Of a DNA stretch of 5,994 nucleotides, positions 1-5,240 are shown one piece after another (position 1 is the first letter of the stretch; each line of letters starts with the position of its first letter). Under the pieces are notes generated by a model. It ran no database searches. It was given only the letters and a program-made list of their open reading frames with translations, and was not told the DNA's origin. The DNA is taken from positions 1-5,994 of the forward strand of contig CAJMOV010000129.1 in NCBI GenBank assembly GCA_905215125.1. Reading direction: 5' to 3'. Origin of the DNA: an uncultured bacterium (lineage in GTDB: Bacteria; Bacillota; Clostridia; Oscillospirales; Butyricicoccaceae). A program made the position numbers and the translations under genes.

Positions 1-1289
1 GCGTATGCGTCGGGCGCGTCCTCTGACAGCTGATATCCGTAAATGGCGGTATCGGTCTGCTGAATGATTTTCACCCCGCTGCTGACAGCGTAAGAGACCC
101 GATTGTCACCAGTAAAGACGCAAATGGTCAGCAGCGTCGGCCCCTTCTCCCCTTCAGCGTCCGCCGCCTTCAGAGAGAAAGCCGTGCGGCTGACGCCGGA
201 AAAACCGCTTTGCTGGATGACGACGTCGTCCCTCCACTTTTCCGGCCAGATGAGATACCACTTTTCGGAGACGTTATGGAAAGTCCTCGTCACCTCCGCC
301 GGCGGCAGTCCGCTGGTAAAGTCAAACCACATAAGCCGCGCCTGCACTTCGCCCGCGATGCTCTCCCCATCGCGCGGGGGCTGGGCGCCGATGGTCGGCA
401 CGTCCATCACTCCATCGCCGTCGATGTCAGTGCATGTCACTGAAATGGGGCGCCACGTCTGCGAGCCGGATCCGGTCCCCAGATCAATGGTGTCGTTGAC
501 CGCTCCGCTTTCCGCCAGACGGATAACGTCGGTAACGTAGCCGCCGCCCATGGCGGCGCTGTCAATATAGACGGCGTCGTCTCCCGTCGCCGCCTTTCCC
601 AGCGTCATACGGGCCACCGAACGCACCTCGACGCACATGGGCGTTTCGCTTTGCTGGCGGTACTCGTTTTTCTCATACCGGTAGATGCGCAGGGAAAAGC
701 CCCCTGTCGCGGGATCGCGCACGGCAAAGCACAGCTCGTCAAGCGAATCGTCGTCAACGTCTGCGACAAGCAGGCTGCCGTATTGAATGTCCATCAGGTT
801 CTCCAGCTCGCCGTCGCGAAAGCCGAAGACTGTCATGCCATAGCTGCCGCTATCGTCCAAGCCCCAGGACAAGGCCAGGGCCAGCTGTCCGCTTGCCGAC
901 ACACGGGGATAATTGACTGCGCGGATGGTATTGCCATAGCCTTCTGCACGGCCGATCTCGACATATCCGTCCTCGCTGCGCTTGTAAACGCAGACGAGGA
1001 ACTCTCCCGTCGGCATGCGGAAAAAGGCGATGGCCTCGTCCTCGCCGTCGCCGTCGATGTCGATAAGCTGCACGGCCTGCCGATTGGAGCCCGTCTCCGC
1101 CGCGGCATACACGGCGCCTGTGCTGAGGATAGCGTCCAATTCCTGCTGAAGCATCAGATATTCGCCCGGCAGCTTGGGCAAGCTCAAAAGGCCGTCCCCG
1201 TATTCCAGGGAACAGCCGCCAAGCACTAATATCATGAAAAGGATCGCAAGCGACACCTTTCCGCGCTTTTTTCCGCGTTGATGTCCCAT
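1..1289 (-). CDS. Putative lipoprotein with FG-GAP/VCBS-like DxDxDG motifs, C-terminus beyond the window
   Basis: My own translation runs without a stop from the ATG at 1289 to the left edge, giving about 429 residues, so the C-terminus is missing. The N-terminus has a basic stretch (GKKRGK), a hydrophobic core (residues 12-23) and the lipobox L23-G-G-C26, so it is predicted to be exported and lipid-anchored at Cys26. Three acidic loops follow: DIDGDGEDE (77-85), DVDDDSLDE (177-185) and DIDGDGVMD (288-296). These resemble the calcium-binding loops of FG-GAP/VCBS repeats in beta-propeller-like surface proteins. Similar lipoproteins are familiar from Clostridia but I know of no assigned function. 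The next gene upstream is separated from it by terminators, so it is probably transcribed alone or heads an operon continuing to the left. The start is not certain: no Shine-Dalgarno sequence precedes this ATG, but later starts would lose the basic end of the signal peptide. The coding call is firm; function is unknown. Confidence 0.88.
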   Translation of the reverse strand, partial: MGHQRGKKRGKVSLAILFMILVLGGCSLEYGDGLLSLPKLPGEYLMLQQELDAILSTGAVYAAAETGSNRQAVQLIDIDGDGEDEAIAFFRMPTGEFLVCVYKRSEDGYVEIGRAEGYGNTIRAVNYPRVSASGQLALALSWGLDDSGSYGMTVFGFRDGELENLMDIQYGSLLVADVDDDSLDELCFAVRDPATGGFSLRIYRYEKNEYRQQSETPMCVEVRSVARMTLGKAATGDDAVYIDSAAMGGGYVTDVIRLAESGAVNDTIDLGTGSGSQTWRPISVTCTDIDGDGVMDVPTIGAQPPRDGESIAGEVQARLMWFDFTSGLPPAEVTRTFHNVSEKWYLIWPEKWRDDVVIQQSGFSGVSRTAFSLKAADAEGEKGPTLLTICVFTGDNRVSYAVSSGVKIIQQTDTAIYGYQLSEDAPDAY

Positions 1290-1295
1290 GTGCTT

Positions 1296-1324
1296 ATTGT
1301 ACCATAGTCCCTTTCATTTTTAAA
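1296..1324 (-). promoter_or_regulatory. Candidate sigma-A promoter (proximal) for the lipoprotein gene
   Basis: On the minus strand a TTTAAA box (1319-1324) lies 17 bases before TACAAT (1296-1301), and the -10 is extended by TGG (1302-1304). The -10 ends only 6 bases before the ATG at 1289, so transcription from it would begin at about the start codon. Either the mRNA is leaderless or this match is not the working promoter. Confidence 0.4.
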
Positions 1325-1370
1325 CGGGCAATTTGCGCAATATCGGCAGAATTTTCATTGGCCGCAGAAA

Positions 1371-1379
1371 ATTATAGCA
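1371..1379 (-). promoter_or_regulatory. Candidate extended -10 promoter (distal) for the lipoprotein gene
   Basis: The minus strand reads TGCTATAAT, a perfect extended -10 element, downstream of the terminators of the preceding operon. No -35 box is visible at 16-18 bases. It would give a leader of about 75 bases before the lipoprotein ATG. An inverted repeat (ATTTTC/GAAAAT with a 10-base spacer, about 1351-1372) lies just downstream and might be a stem or operator. Confidence 0.4.
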
Positions 1380-1436
1380 GTACATCTTCCTCCGCGCCGT
1401 CGTCTCACCCTGCGCCGCCTGCAAAGAGCCACCCGT

Positions 1437-1463
1437 AAAAAGGGCCGCCTCTGCTTTCGCGGC
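1437..1463 (-). terminator. Second (distal) intrinsic terminator-like hairpin after the kinase gene
   Basis: On the minus strand a 5-bp GCCGC/GCGGC stem (1444-1463, 10-base loop) is followed after CC by five T (1437-1441). It is weaker than the hairpin just before it and probably acts as a backup. Confidence 0.5.
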
Positions 1464-1465
1464 GC

Positions 1466-1497
1466 AAAAAGCCGGCCGCGGAACAGAACGGCCGGCT
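1466..1497 (-). terminator. Intrinsic terminator of the S component/kinase operon
   Basis: On the minus strand a perfect 9-bp stem AGCCGGCCG/CGGCCGGCT (1489-1497 with 1470-1478, 10-base loop) runs directly into five T (1466-1470). It begins 9 bases after the stop codon of the kinase gene, as expected for a Rho-independent terminator. Confidence 0.85.
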
Positions 1498-1506
1498 GAA
1501 ACGAGG

Positions 1507-2565
1507 TCACAGACAGATCCCGCAGCGCTCACGCACGCGCAGGCTGGAGAAATAATTTTCCTCCATGGGTATCCACTTCTGTTCAAAGACGCGCAAGCCC
1601 TGCTCGCCGTTGCGACAGGCGATGCGCCGGCGCTGCTCATCCGGCGCGATGTCGAGAAAGGCCGTCACATCGTACAGCGGCTCCATTTCCGGGTGCATGC
1701 AGTAAACCCCCTCCACAACGGTCAGCGGGGCGGCGGGCAGACCTTTTTCCGGTCCGTAATCCCCCCGCGAGCAGTCAAAAACGCGATGGGCGATCGCCCC
1801 GCCGCTGCGTACGCCCGCGGCCACTTCCGCCATGAAGCGTTCGTAATGCACGTTACCGCCCGGCTGTGCCAGACGCTGCGGGGTGCGCAGCGTCGGCGGA
1901 AGGAAGAAGTCGTCCATATGCACAACCCGCGCAGGGTACAGCCGCTCCAGCAGGGCTGCCAGCGTCGTCTTGCCGCTACCGCAGCGCCCATCGATGGCAA
2001 GGGAAACATGTCCCCCTTCCCCCGCGCGCTCAAGCGCTACGTCCAGCGCGATAAACAAAGGCAGAAAGCGGACATACTCCCGCGCGATGACGCGGTAGGC
2101 TGGTCTGTACGCCGCGCGGTAGGCTTCACTGTGGCTGACAGCCGGGCAGCCGTTTTGCCGATACCAGGCAATATACCGGGCACATTCGGCGGCGGAAAAA
2201 GGCATTTTCCCCAGCTCCCCCAGCTCCCCCAGCGCCGCAAGGCCGCCTTCCAGCTCTCCGACCTGTCCCTTTTCAGCAGAAAGAACAAACAGGCCGCTGA
2301 CAGTGCGCGCCGATAGGCCCTCACGCAACGCTGCGCGCAGGTGCAGGCGGCAGAAAGCGCCGCCGATGTCCTCGATCAACGGCTCCTGTCCGTCGGGGGA
2401 CAGGCCGGCCATCTCTCCTTCCAGCCTGGACAGGCTGGAAGCAGGGCTGTCGATAAGATGCCCCCCTCCGCGCACGCCCTGGAAAATGAGCTTGACAGCG
2501 TCGCGCGGTTCCATTTCCGGGAAGCGCGCCGCCTGGGCCGTCAGTGTGCAGCGAAGATCAGGCAT
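1507..2565 (-). CDS. Uridine kinase-like P-loop phosphotransferase with an extra N-terminal domain
   Basis: The protein has 352 residues. The C-terminal half is a P-loop kinase of the uridine kinase/phosphoribulokinase type: Walker A GRCGSGKT (193-200), then HMDDFFLPP (216-224), GNVHYERF (237-244), VEGVY (284-288) ending the next strand, and an arginine-rich segment RRRIACRNGEQGLR (312-325) that may form the lid. This fold phosphorylates hydroxyls of small substrates with ATP; members use uridine, pantothenate and others. Residues 1-180 are not part of the kinase core. They include RGGGHLI (32-38) and a short LGELGELG repeat (112-119), and I cannot assign them a function. The ATG overlaps the end of the S component gene by 8 bases and has only a weak ribosome site, so translation is probably coupled to that gene. 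This suggests the substrate is what the transporter brings in. The kinase family is well supported, its substrate is not known. Confidence 0.85.
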   Translation of the reverse strand: MPDLRCTLTAQAARFPEMEPRDAVKLIFQGVRGGGHLIDSPASSLSRLEGEMAGLSPDGQEPLIEDIGGAFCRLHLRAALREGLSARTVSGLFVLSAEKGQVGELEGGLAALGELGELGKMPFSAAECARYIAWYRQNGCPAVSHSEAYRAAYRPAYRVIAREYVRFLPLFIALDVALERAGEGGHVSLAIDGRCGSGKTTLAALLERLYPARVVHMDDFFLPPTLRTPQRLAQPGGNVHYERFMAEVAAGVRSGGAIAHRVFDCSRGDYGPEKGLPAAPLTVVEGVYCMHPEMEPLYDVTAFLDIAPDEQRRRIACRNGEQGLRVFEQKWIPMEENYFSSLRVRERCGICL

Positions 2566-3112
2566 CGGGCATCAGCCTGGCTTTTTTCAGGGCGATGACA
2601 ATGACGGGGATGAGAACGATATGGCAGATAATACCGGGAATGGCGTTTGTAACTGCGCCAGCGATGAACAGCTGCCAGGTGAAAGCGTCGCCGGTGACGC
2701 CGGACAGCACCAGCTGCGCGCAGCCCCAGACGATGCGGCCAATGATCATGGAAGCGATGAGAGACACATAGATGTTAACCGTCTTTTTGGGCAGCGCCTT
2801 GTACAGAATACCCGTCGCGGCACCGTAGGCCGCCATTTCAAAGGCCATGGCCAGGGCGGTGTAAAAAGGCGGCATGGTGAAGATGGCCGAGCGCAACAGG
2901 GGCGCGACGGCGCCGACCAGCAGCCCGTACGGCCAGCCGCACAGAAAGCCGCACAGCAGCACAGGGATATGCATGGGAGACAGCATGTTGCCAATCTGCG
3001 GGATCTGCCCTGTCAAAAAGGGCAGCACAAGGCACAGGGCAAGACAGAGCGCCGCGAGGACCAGCTTTTTGATGCTGGCGCTGCGCGCCGGGGTCAGTGT
3101 GTTTGTCGGCAT
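2558..3112 (-). CDS. ECF transporter S component (substrate-binding membrane protein), substrate unknown
   Basis: The protein has 184 residues and is very hydrophobic, with about six membrane segments (roughly 17-33, 44-60, 62-80, 83-104, 111-132, 148-175). The first segment contains an AxxxA motif (A21-A25), which in ECF S components contacts the EcfT coupling protein. The stretch FLTGQIPQIGNMLSPMHIP (32-50) followed by a glycine-rich helix is, to my eye, typical of the family. S components bind vitamins or other micronutrients and share an energising module (EcfA1, EcfA2, EcfT) encoded elsewhere; none of these is in the window. I chose the ATG at 3112 because AAAGGAAGT (3119-3127) sits 6 bases before it. 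The frame stays open upstream to an ATG at 3265, but that extension is not membrane-like and lacks a ribosome site. Overlap with the downstream kinase gene suggests a joint uptake and phosphorylation task. The family call is good, the substrate is open. Confidence 0.83.
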   Translation of the reverse strand: MPTNTLTPARSASIKKLVLAALCLALCLVLPFLTGQIPQIGNMLSPMHIPVLLCGFLCGWPYGLLVGAVAPLLRSAIFTMPPFYTALAMAFEMAAYGAATGILYKALPKKTVNIYVSLIASMIIGRIVWGCAQLVLSGVTGDAFTWQLFIAGAVTNAIPGIICHIVLIPVIVIALKKARLMPDA

Positions 3113-3118
3113 GGGTTG

Positions 3119-3127
3119 ACTTCCTTT
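3119..3127 (-). promoter_or_regulatory. Ribosome binding site deciding the S component start
   Basis: AAAGGAAGT on the minus strand lies 6 bases before the ATG at 3112. It favours the 184-residue form over the in-frame upstream ATG at 3265. Confidence 0.8.
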
Positions 3128-3218
3128 CTTTTTTGGTAATAACGGGTCGGCGGGACGCGCCGCACGGACAAAGCAGACCAGGGTAAGCGCGTGGCGCTGC
3201 AAAAACGGCTTTCCGCCC

Positions 3219-3247
3219 AATATACCCGCACAAAAATGCCATGAAAA
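3219..3247 (-). promoter_or_regulatory. Candidate promoter for the S component/kinase operon
   Basis: On the minus strand TTTTCA (3242-3247, 4 of 6 consensus) is 17 bases from TATATT (3219-3224, 5 of 6). The -35 overlaps the arm of the large hairpin upstream, and the leader would be about 100 bases. That leader can form small hairpins (for example AGCGC/GCGCT around 3186-3199), but I recognise no known riboswitch in it. Confidence 0.4.
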
Positions 3248-3284
3248 TAAACGCCTGCACAGCAAGCGAATACCTTCATGGCAT
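3231..3284 (-). terminator. Large bipartite stem-loop with T-tract: terminator or attenuator
   Basis: On the minus strand an outer 10-bp perfect stem (3275-3284 with 3236-3245) encloses a partly paired internal loop and an inner 7-bp stem (3262-3268 with 3252-3258, one G-T pair) capped by a 3-base loop. Five T follow (3232-3236, the first in the stem). It lies about 80 bases after the P-loop gene and 120 bases before the S component start. The simple reading is a terminator for the P-loop gene; it could also attenuate read-through into the transporter operon. Confidence 0.6.
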
Positions 3285-3363
3285 GATGTGACGCTATCTA
3301 TTTTGTCTTTGCAGGGAGAGATGGGCGCGGCAGAGCCTTCATGGCCCCATGGGCGCGCGCAGG

Positions 3364-3780
3364 CTAGATAAAGTACTTGCGGATGCCGTCGGTGGCGTTT
3401 TCAATATCGTCGCTGATGGTCAGCGTGAACTTGACGCCCGTTTCCTCGGCGAATTTGGCCAGGCGATCAAGGAATTCATCGGCCTTGGAATCGTCATCGG
3501 TGCCTGTGATTTTGTACAGGCTGTCAATGAAGACATGGGTGATGTCATAATTGCCGGAATAGAGCCCGCAGATAAAGGAAAACATCGACTCATACCCAAG
3601 CTGCATGGGGTATTCCGAAATATCAATCAGCTTTGCGCTGTATTTAATGTTGAATCTGAGATTTTGGCCCTTTTCGATGCAGACAACATTGCCGGCCTCT
3701 TCATGCACGGCGGAATTGACAAGATCGATCACCTGCTTGGTTTTTCCAGAGCCTCGTTTACCCATGATAACTTTAACCAT
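3364..3780 (-). CDS. Small P-loop (Walker A/B) protein, putative ATPase of unknown function
   Basis: The protein has 138 residues, no signal peptide and no membrane segment, so it is probably cytoplasmic. It begins MVKVIMGKRGSGKT, with Walker A GKRGSGKT at 7-14. A hydrophobic strand ending in aspartate, THVFIDS (81-87), fits Walker B, and a further strand near VKFTLTIS (116-123) completes a minimal nucleotide-binding core. There is room for little else, so it is a single small domain. Proteins of this kind occur in Clostridia as uncharacterised ATP-binding proteins; I know no function. The gene is visibly richer in A and T than its neighbours, using AAA, AAT and ATT codons often. It has its own promoter with an A-tract upstream and a strong ribosome site (3786-3794), so high expression is likely. 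It is monocistronic in appearance, being followed by the large hairpin. ATP or GTP binding is well supported; the role is unknown. Confidence 0.85.
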   Translation of the reverse strand: MVKVIMGKRGSGKTKQVIDLVNSAVHEEAGNVVCIEKGQNLRFNIKYSAKLIDISEYPMQLGYESMFSFICGLYSGNYDITHVFIDSLYKITGTDDDSKADEFLDRLAKFAEETGVKFTLTISDDIENATDGIRKYFI

Positions 3781-3785
3781 AGGAA

Positions 3786-3794
3786 TCTCCTCCC
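3786..3794 (-). promoter_or_regulatory. Strong ribosome binding site of the P-loop gene
   Basis: GGGAGGAGA on the minus strand, 5 bases before the ATG at 3780, is close to the ideal anti-16S match and fixes the start codon. Confidence 0.85.
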
Positions 3795-3810
3795 TCGTGT
3801 AGTTTCTTTA

Positions 3811-3849
3811 ATGATAACATACGGCGAGTGTAAGGGCAATGTTTTTTTT
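3811..3849 (-). promoter_or_regulatory. Promoter of the P-loop gene, with A-tract (UP-like) element
   Basis: On the minus strand TTGCCC (3834-3839) is 17 bases from TATCAT (3811-3816). The -10 is extended by TGT, and a run of eight A (3842-3849) lies directly upstream of the -35, as in UP elements. It would give a leader of about 25 bases. It is the best promoter match in the window. A palindrome TGTTAACA (3849-3856) and an outlying TGTTA half-site (3873-3877) sit just upstream. Confidence 0.65.
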
Positions 3850-3905
3850 GTTAACAGAGCAAAAATTTTGCATAACACTGGAAAAGGGCGGCCGGCACGT
3901 CGCTT

Positions 3906-5066
3906 TTACAGGGGCGTCTCCTGACGCATACAGGCAAAGCGCAGGATTTTGGCGAACAGATCCCATATGCCCAGCGCGGGGACGTCCTCGGCCGCGACGA
4001 TGGGCACCTGCTGAAGCACCTCGCCGTCGGCCATTACCGTCATCTGGCCGACCTGCTGCCCCATCTGAACAGGCGCGCGTAGGCTTTCTTCCATTTCAAT
4101 GGTTTTTTCCAGCGTGGGGATGCGCGATTTTTCCAGGAGAATGGGCTGAACCTCGCCCAGCTCGACGGATACCTCCGCCCTCTGCCCCAGGATAACAGGC
4201 AGGGGCATAAGTGGCTGATCGGGCGTCGGCGTGACGCTGGAGTAATTGGAAAAGCCGTAGTTGAGCATGGACGTCACATCGGCGTTGCGGACGCCCGACG
4301 TCTCTTCCTTCATGACGACGGCGATGAGATCAAGACCATCACGGCTAGCAGTTGCCGTCAGGCAGAAGCCCGCGACGCTGGTCGAGCCGGTTTTCAAGCC
4401 GTTTAGGCCGTCATAGCTGCGCAGCAGCTTATTGGTGTTGGTCAAGGTAAAGGCGCCGTCGCGGATGGTGTCCTGCCAGATGGTGGTGTAATTGAAAATG
4501 GCCTCGTGCCGGATGAGCTCCGCCGACATCAGCGCAATATCATAGGCTGTGGAGACATGTCCCTCGGCATCCAGACCGCAGCAGTTGACAAAGTGGGTGT
4601 CCTCCATGCCCAGCTCGGCGGCACGGGCGTTCATGCGCTCGACAAAGGCCTCCTCGGTGCCGGCGATGTGCTCGGCCATGGCGACGGCGCAATCGTTGGC
4701 CGACGCGATAGCAATGCATTTGATCATTTCCTCGACGGTGAACTGCTCACCTTCCTTCAGCCAAATCTGGCTGCCGCCCATCGAGCTGGCGTGGGCTGAA
4801 CCGGTGACGATATCGTCCAGAGCGATGCTGCCGTCGTCCAGCGCTTCCATGATGAGCAAAAGGGTCATGACCTTGGTAACGCTGGCCGGCGGCAACGGCT
4901 GGTGGGCGTTTTTTTCAAACAGCACCTCCCCCGACGGATGCATCAGCACAGCCGAGGGCGCCGACAGGCCGGACAGAGCGCCGGCCGCAGGGCTTTCCTC
5001 TTGCGCCGCACAGGGAAATGCCAAAGCCAGGACGCAGGCGACGGCGGCTGCCAATATGCGCTTCAT
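3906..5066 (-). CDS. Serine-type D-Ala-D-Ala carboxypeptidase (peptidase S11, DacA/DacF-like)
   Basis: The protein has 386 residues, close to Bacillus DacF. It removes the terminal D-alanine from peptidoglycan pentapeptides outside the membrane and so limits cross-linking. A signal peptide (MKRILAAAVACVLALAFPCAA, 1-21) precedes the catalytic domain, which carries all three penicillin-binding motifs: S62-V-T-K65 (SxxK, nucleophile Ser62), S122-A-N124 (SxN) and K225-T-G227. Residues from about 278 to 367 fit the beta-rich C-terminal domain of PBP5-type enzymes. The end (LGIWDLFAKILRFA, 365-378) looks like a short amphipathic helix for membrane association. The ATG at 5066 was chosen because GGGGAGGGG lies 4 bases upstream and the signal peptide follows directly; the frame is open a further 31 codons to 5159 without such support. 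I cannot tell vegetative DacA from the sporulation type DacF by sequence alone. No convincing terminator follows the gene. Confidence 0.95.
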   Translation of the reverse strand: MKRILAAAVACVLALAFPCAAQEESPAAGALSGLSAPSAVLMHPSGEVLFEKNAHQPLPPASVTKVMTLLLIMEALDDGSIALDDIVTGSAHASSMGGSQIWLKEGEQFTVEEMIKCIAIASANDCAVAMAEHIAGTEEAFVERMNARAAELGMEDTHFVNCCGLDAEGHVSTAYDIALMSAELIRHEAIFNYTTIWQDTIRDGAFTLTNTNKLLRSYDGLNGLKTGSTSVAGFCLTATASRDGLDLIAVVMKEETSGVRNADVTSMLNYGFSNYSSVTPTPDQPLMPLPVILGQRAEVSVELGEVQPILLEKSRIPTLEKTIEMEESLRAPVQMGQQVGQMTVMADGEVLQQVPIVAAEDVPALGIWDLFAKILRFACMRQETPL

Positions 5067-5070
5067 AATA

Positions 5071-5079
5071 CCCCTCCCC
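5071..5079 (-). promoter_or_regulatory. Ribosome binding site deciding the carboxypeptidase start
   Basis: GGGGAGGGG on the minus strand, 4 bases before the ATG at 5066, sets the start directly before the signal peptide and argues against the longer in-frame form. Confidence 0.8.
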
Positions 5080-5081
5080 GT

Positions 5082-5103
5082 AAAAACTGAGGCACACCGC
5101 CTC
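5082..5103 (-). terminator. Small terminator-like hairpin in the carboxypeptidase leader
   Basis: On the minus strand a 5-bp GAGGC/GCCTC stem (5089-5103, 5-base loop) is followed by AG and five T (5082-5086), all before the ribosome site. It may be a weak attenuator or just a leader stem; the stem is short. Confidence 0.35.
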
Positions 5104-5119
5104 GCTTTCACTCTATGAG

Positions 5120-5147
5120 CAGATACGGCGCGATATGCCTTTTTCAA
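5120..5147 (-). promoter_or_regulatory. Weak candidate promoter for the carboxypeptidase gene
   Basis: On the minus strand TTGAAA (5142-5147, 5 of 6) is 16 bases from TATCTG (5120-5125, a poor -10). I saw no clear sporulation sigma-factor site in the same stretch. Confidence 0.3.
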
Positions 5148-5184
5148 GCAGACGCCCATTTCGACATACGCCAGACAAAAAATG

Positions 5185-5193
5185 TGGTATTCT
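5185..5193 (+). promoter_or_regulatory. Candidate extended -10 promoter for mtaB
   Basis: TGGTATTCT fits an extended -10 element; no good -35 is seen. Transcription would start near 5200, leaving a leader of about 40 bases before the ATG at 5241, which supports that start over the ATG at 5202. Confidence 0.4.
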
Positions 5194-5240
5194 AAGATAT
5201 TATGACTGCAAAAGACCCTATCGACAGGCGGTGCTCAGAT

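Noticed and set aside
651..1229. Plus-strand open frame of 192 codons
   Set aside because: It is antisense to the lipoprotein gene, has no ribosome site, and its peptide shows no domain; it reflects the GC-rich third positions of the real gene.
2211..2237. Tandem 9-base repeat inside the kinase gene
   Set aside because: Only two exact units plus a degenerate third, encoding the LGELGELG stretch; it stays in frame and is too short to be more than a local duplication.
1693..3139. Plus-strand open frames opposite the kinase and S component genes, up to 278 codons
   Set aside because: Low-complexity, arginine- and glutamine-rich translations with no recognisable motif, lying opposite two well-supported genes.
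3113..3265. Longer form of the S component starting at 3265
   Set aside because: The extra 51 residues lack family character, no ribosome site precedes 3265, and a good one precedes 3112; the extension also spans the hairpin and candidate promoter.
3113..3363. Known riboswitch (TPP, FMN, THF, preQ1, cobalamin) or T-box upstream of the S component
   Set aside because: I looked for their conserved core sequences on the minus strand and found none; only the hairpin and repeats are supported.
3349..3924. Plus-strand open frame of 191 codons
   Set aside because: It lies opposite the P-loop gene, which has clear Walker motifs, a promoter and a ribosome site; the antisense frame has none.
4506..5118. 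Plus-strand open frames opposite the carboxypeptidase gene
   Set aside because: Shadows of the real gene, which carries all three catalytic motifs and a signal peptide.
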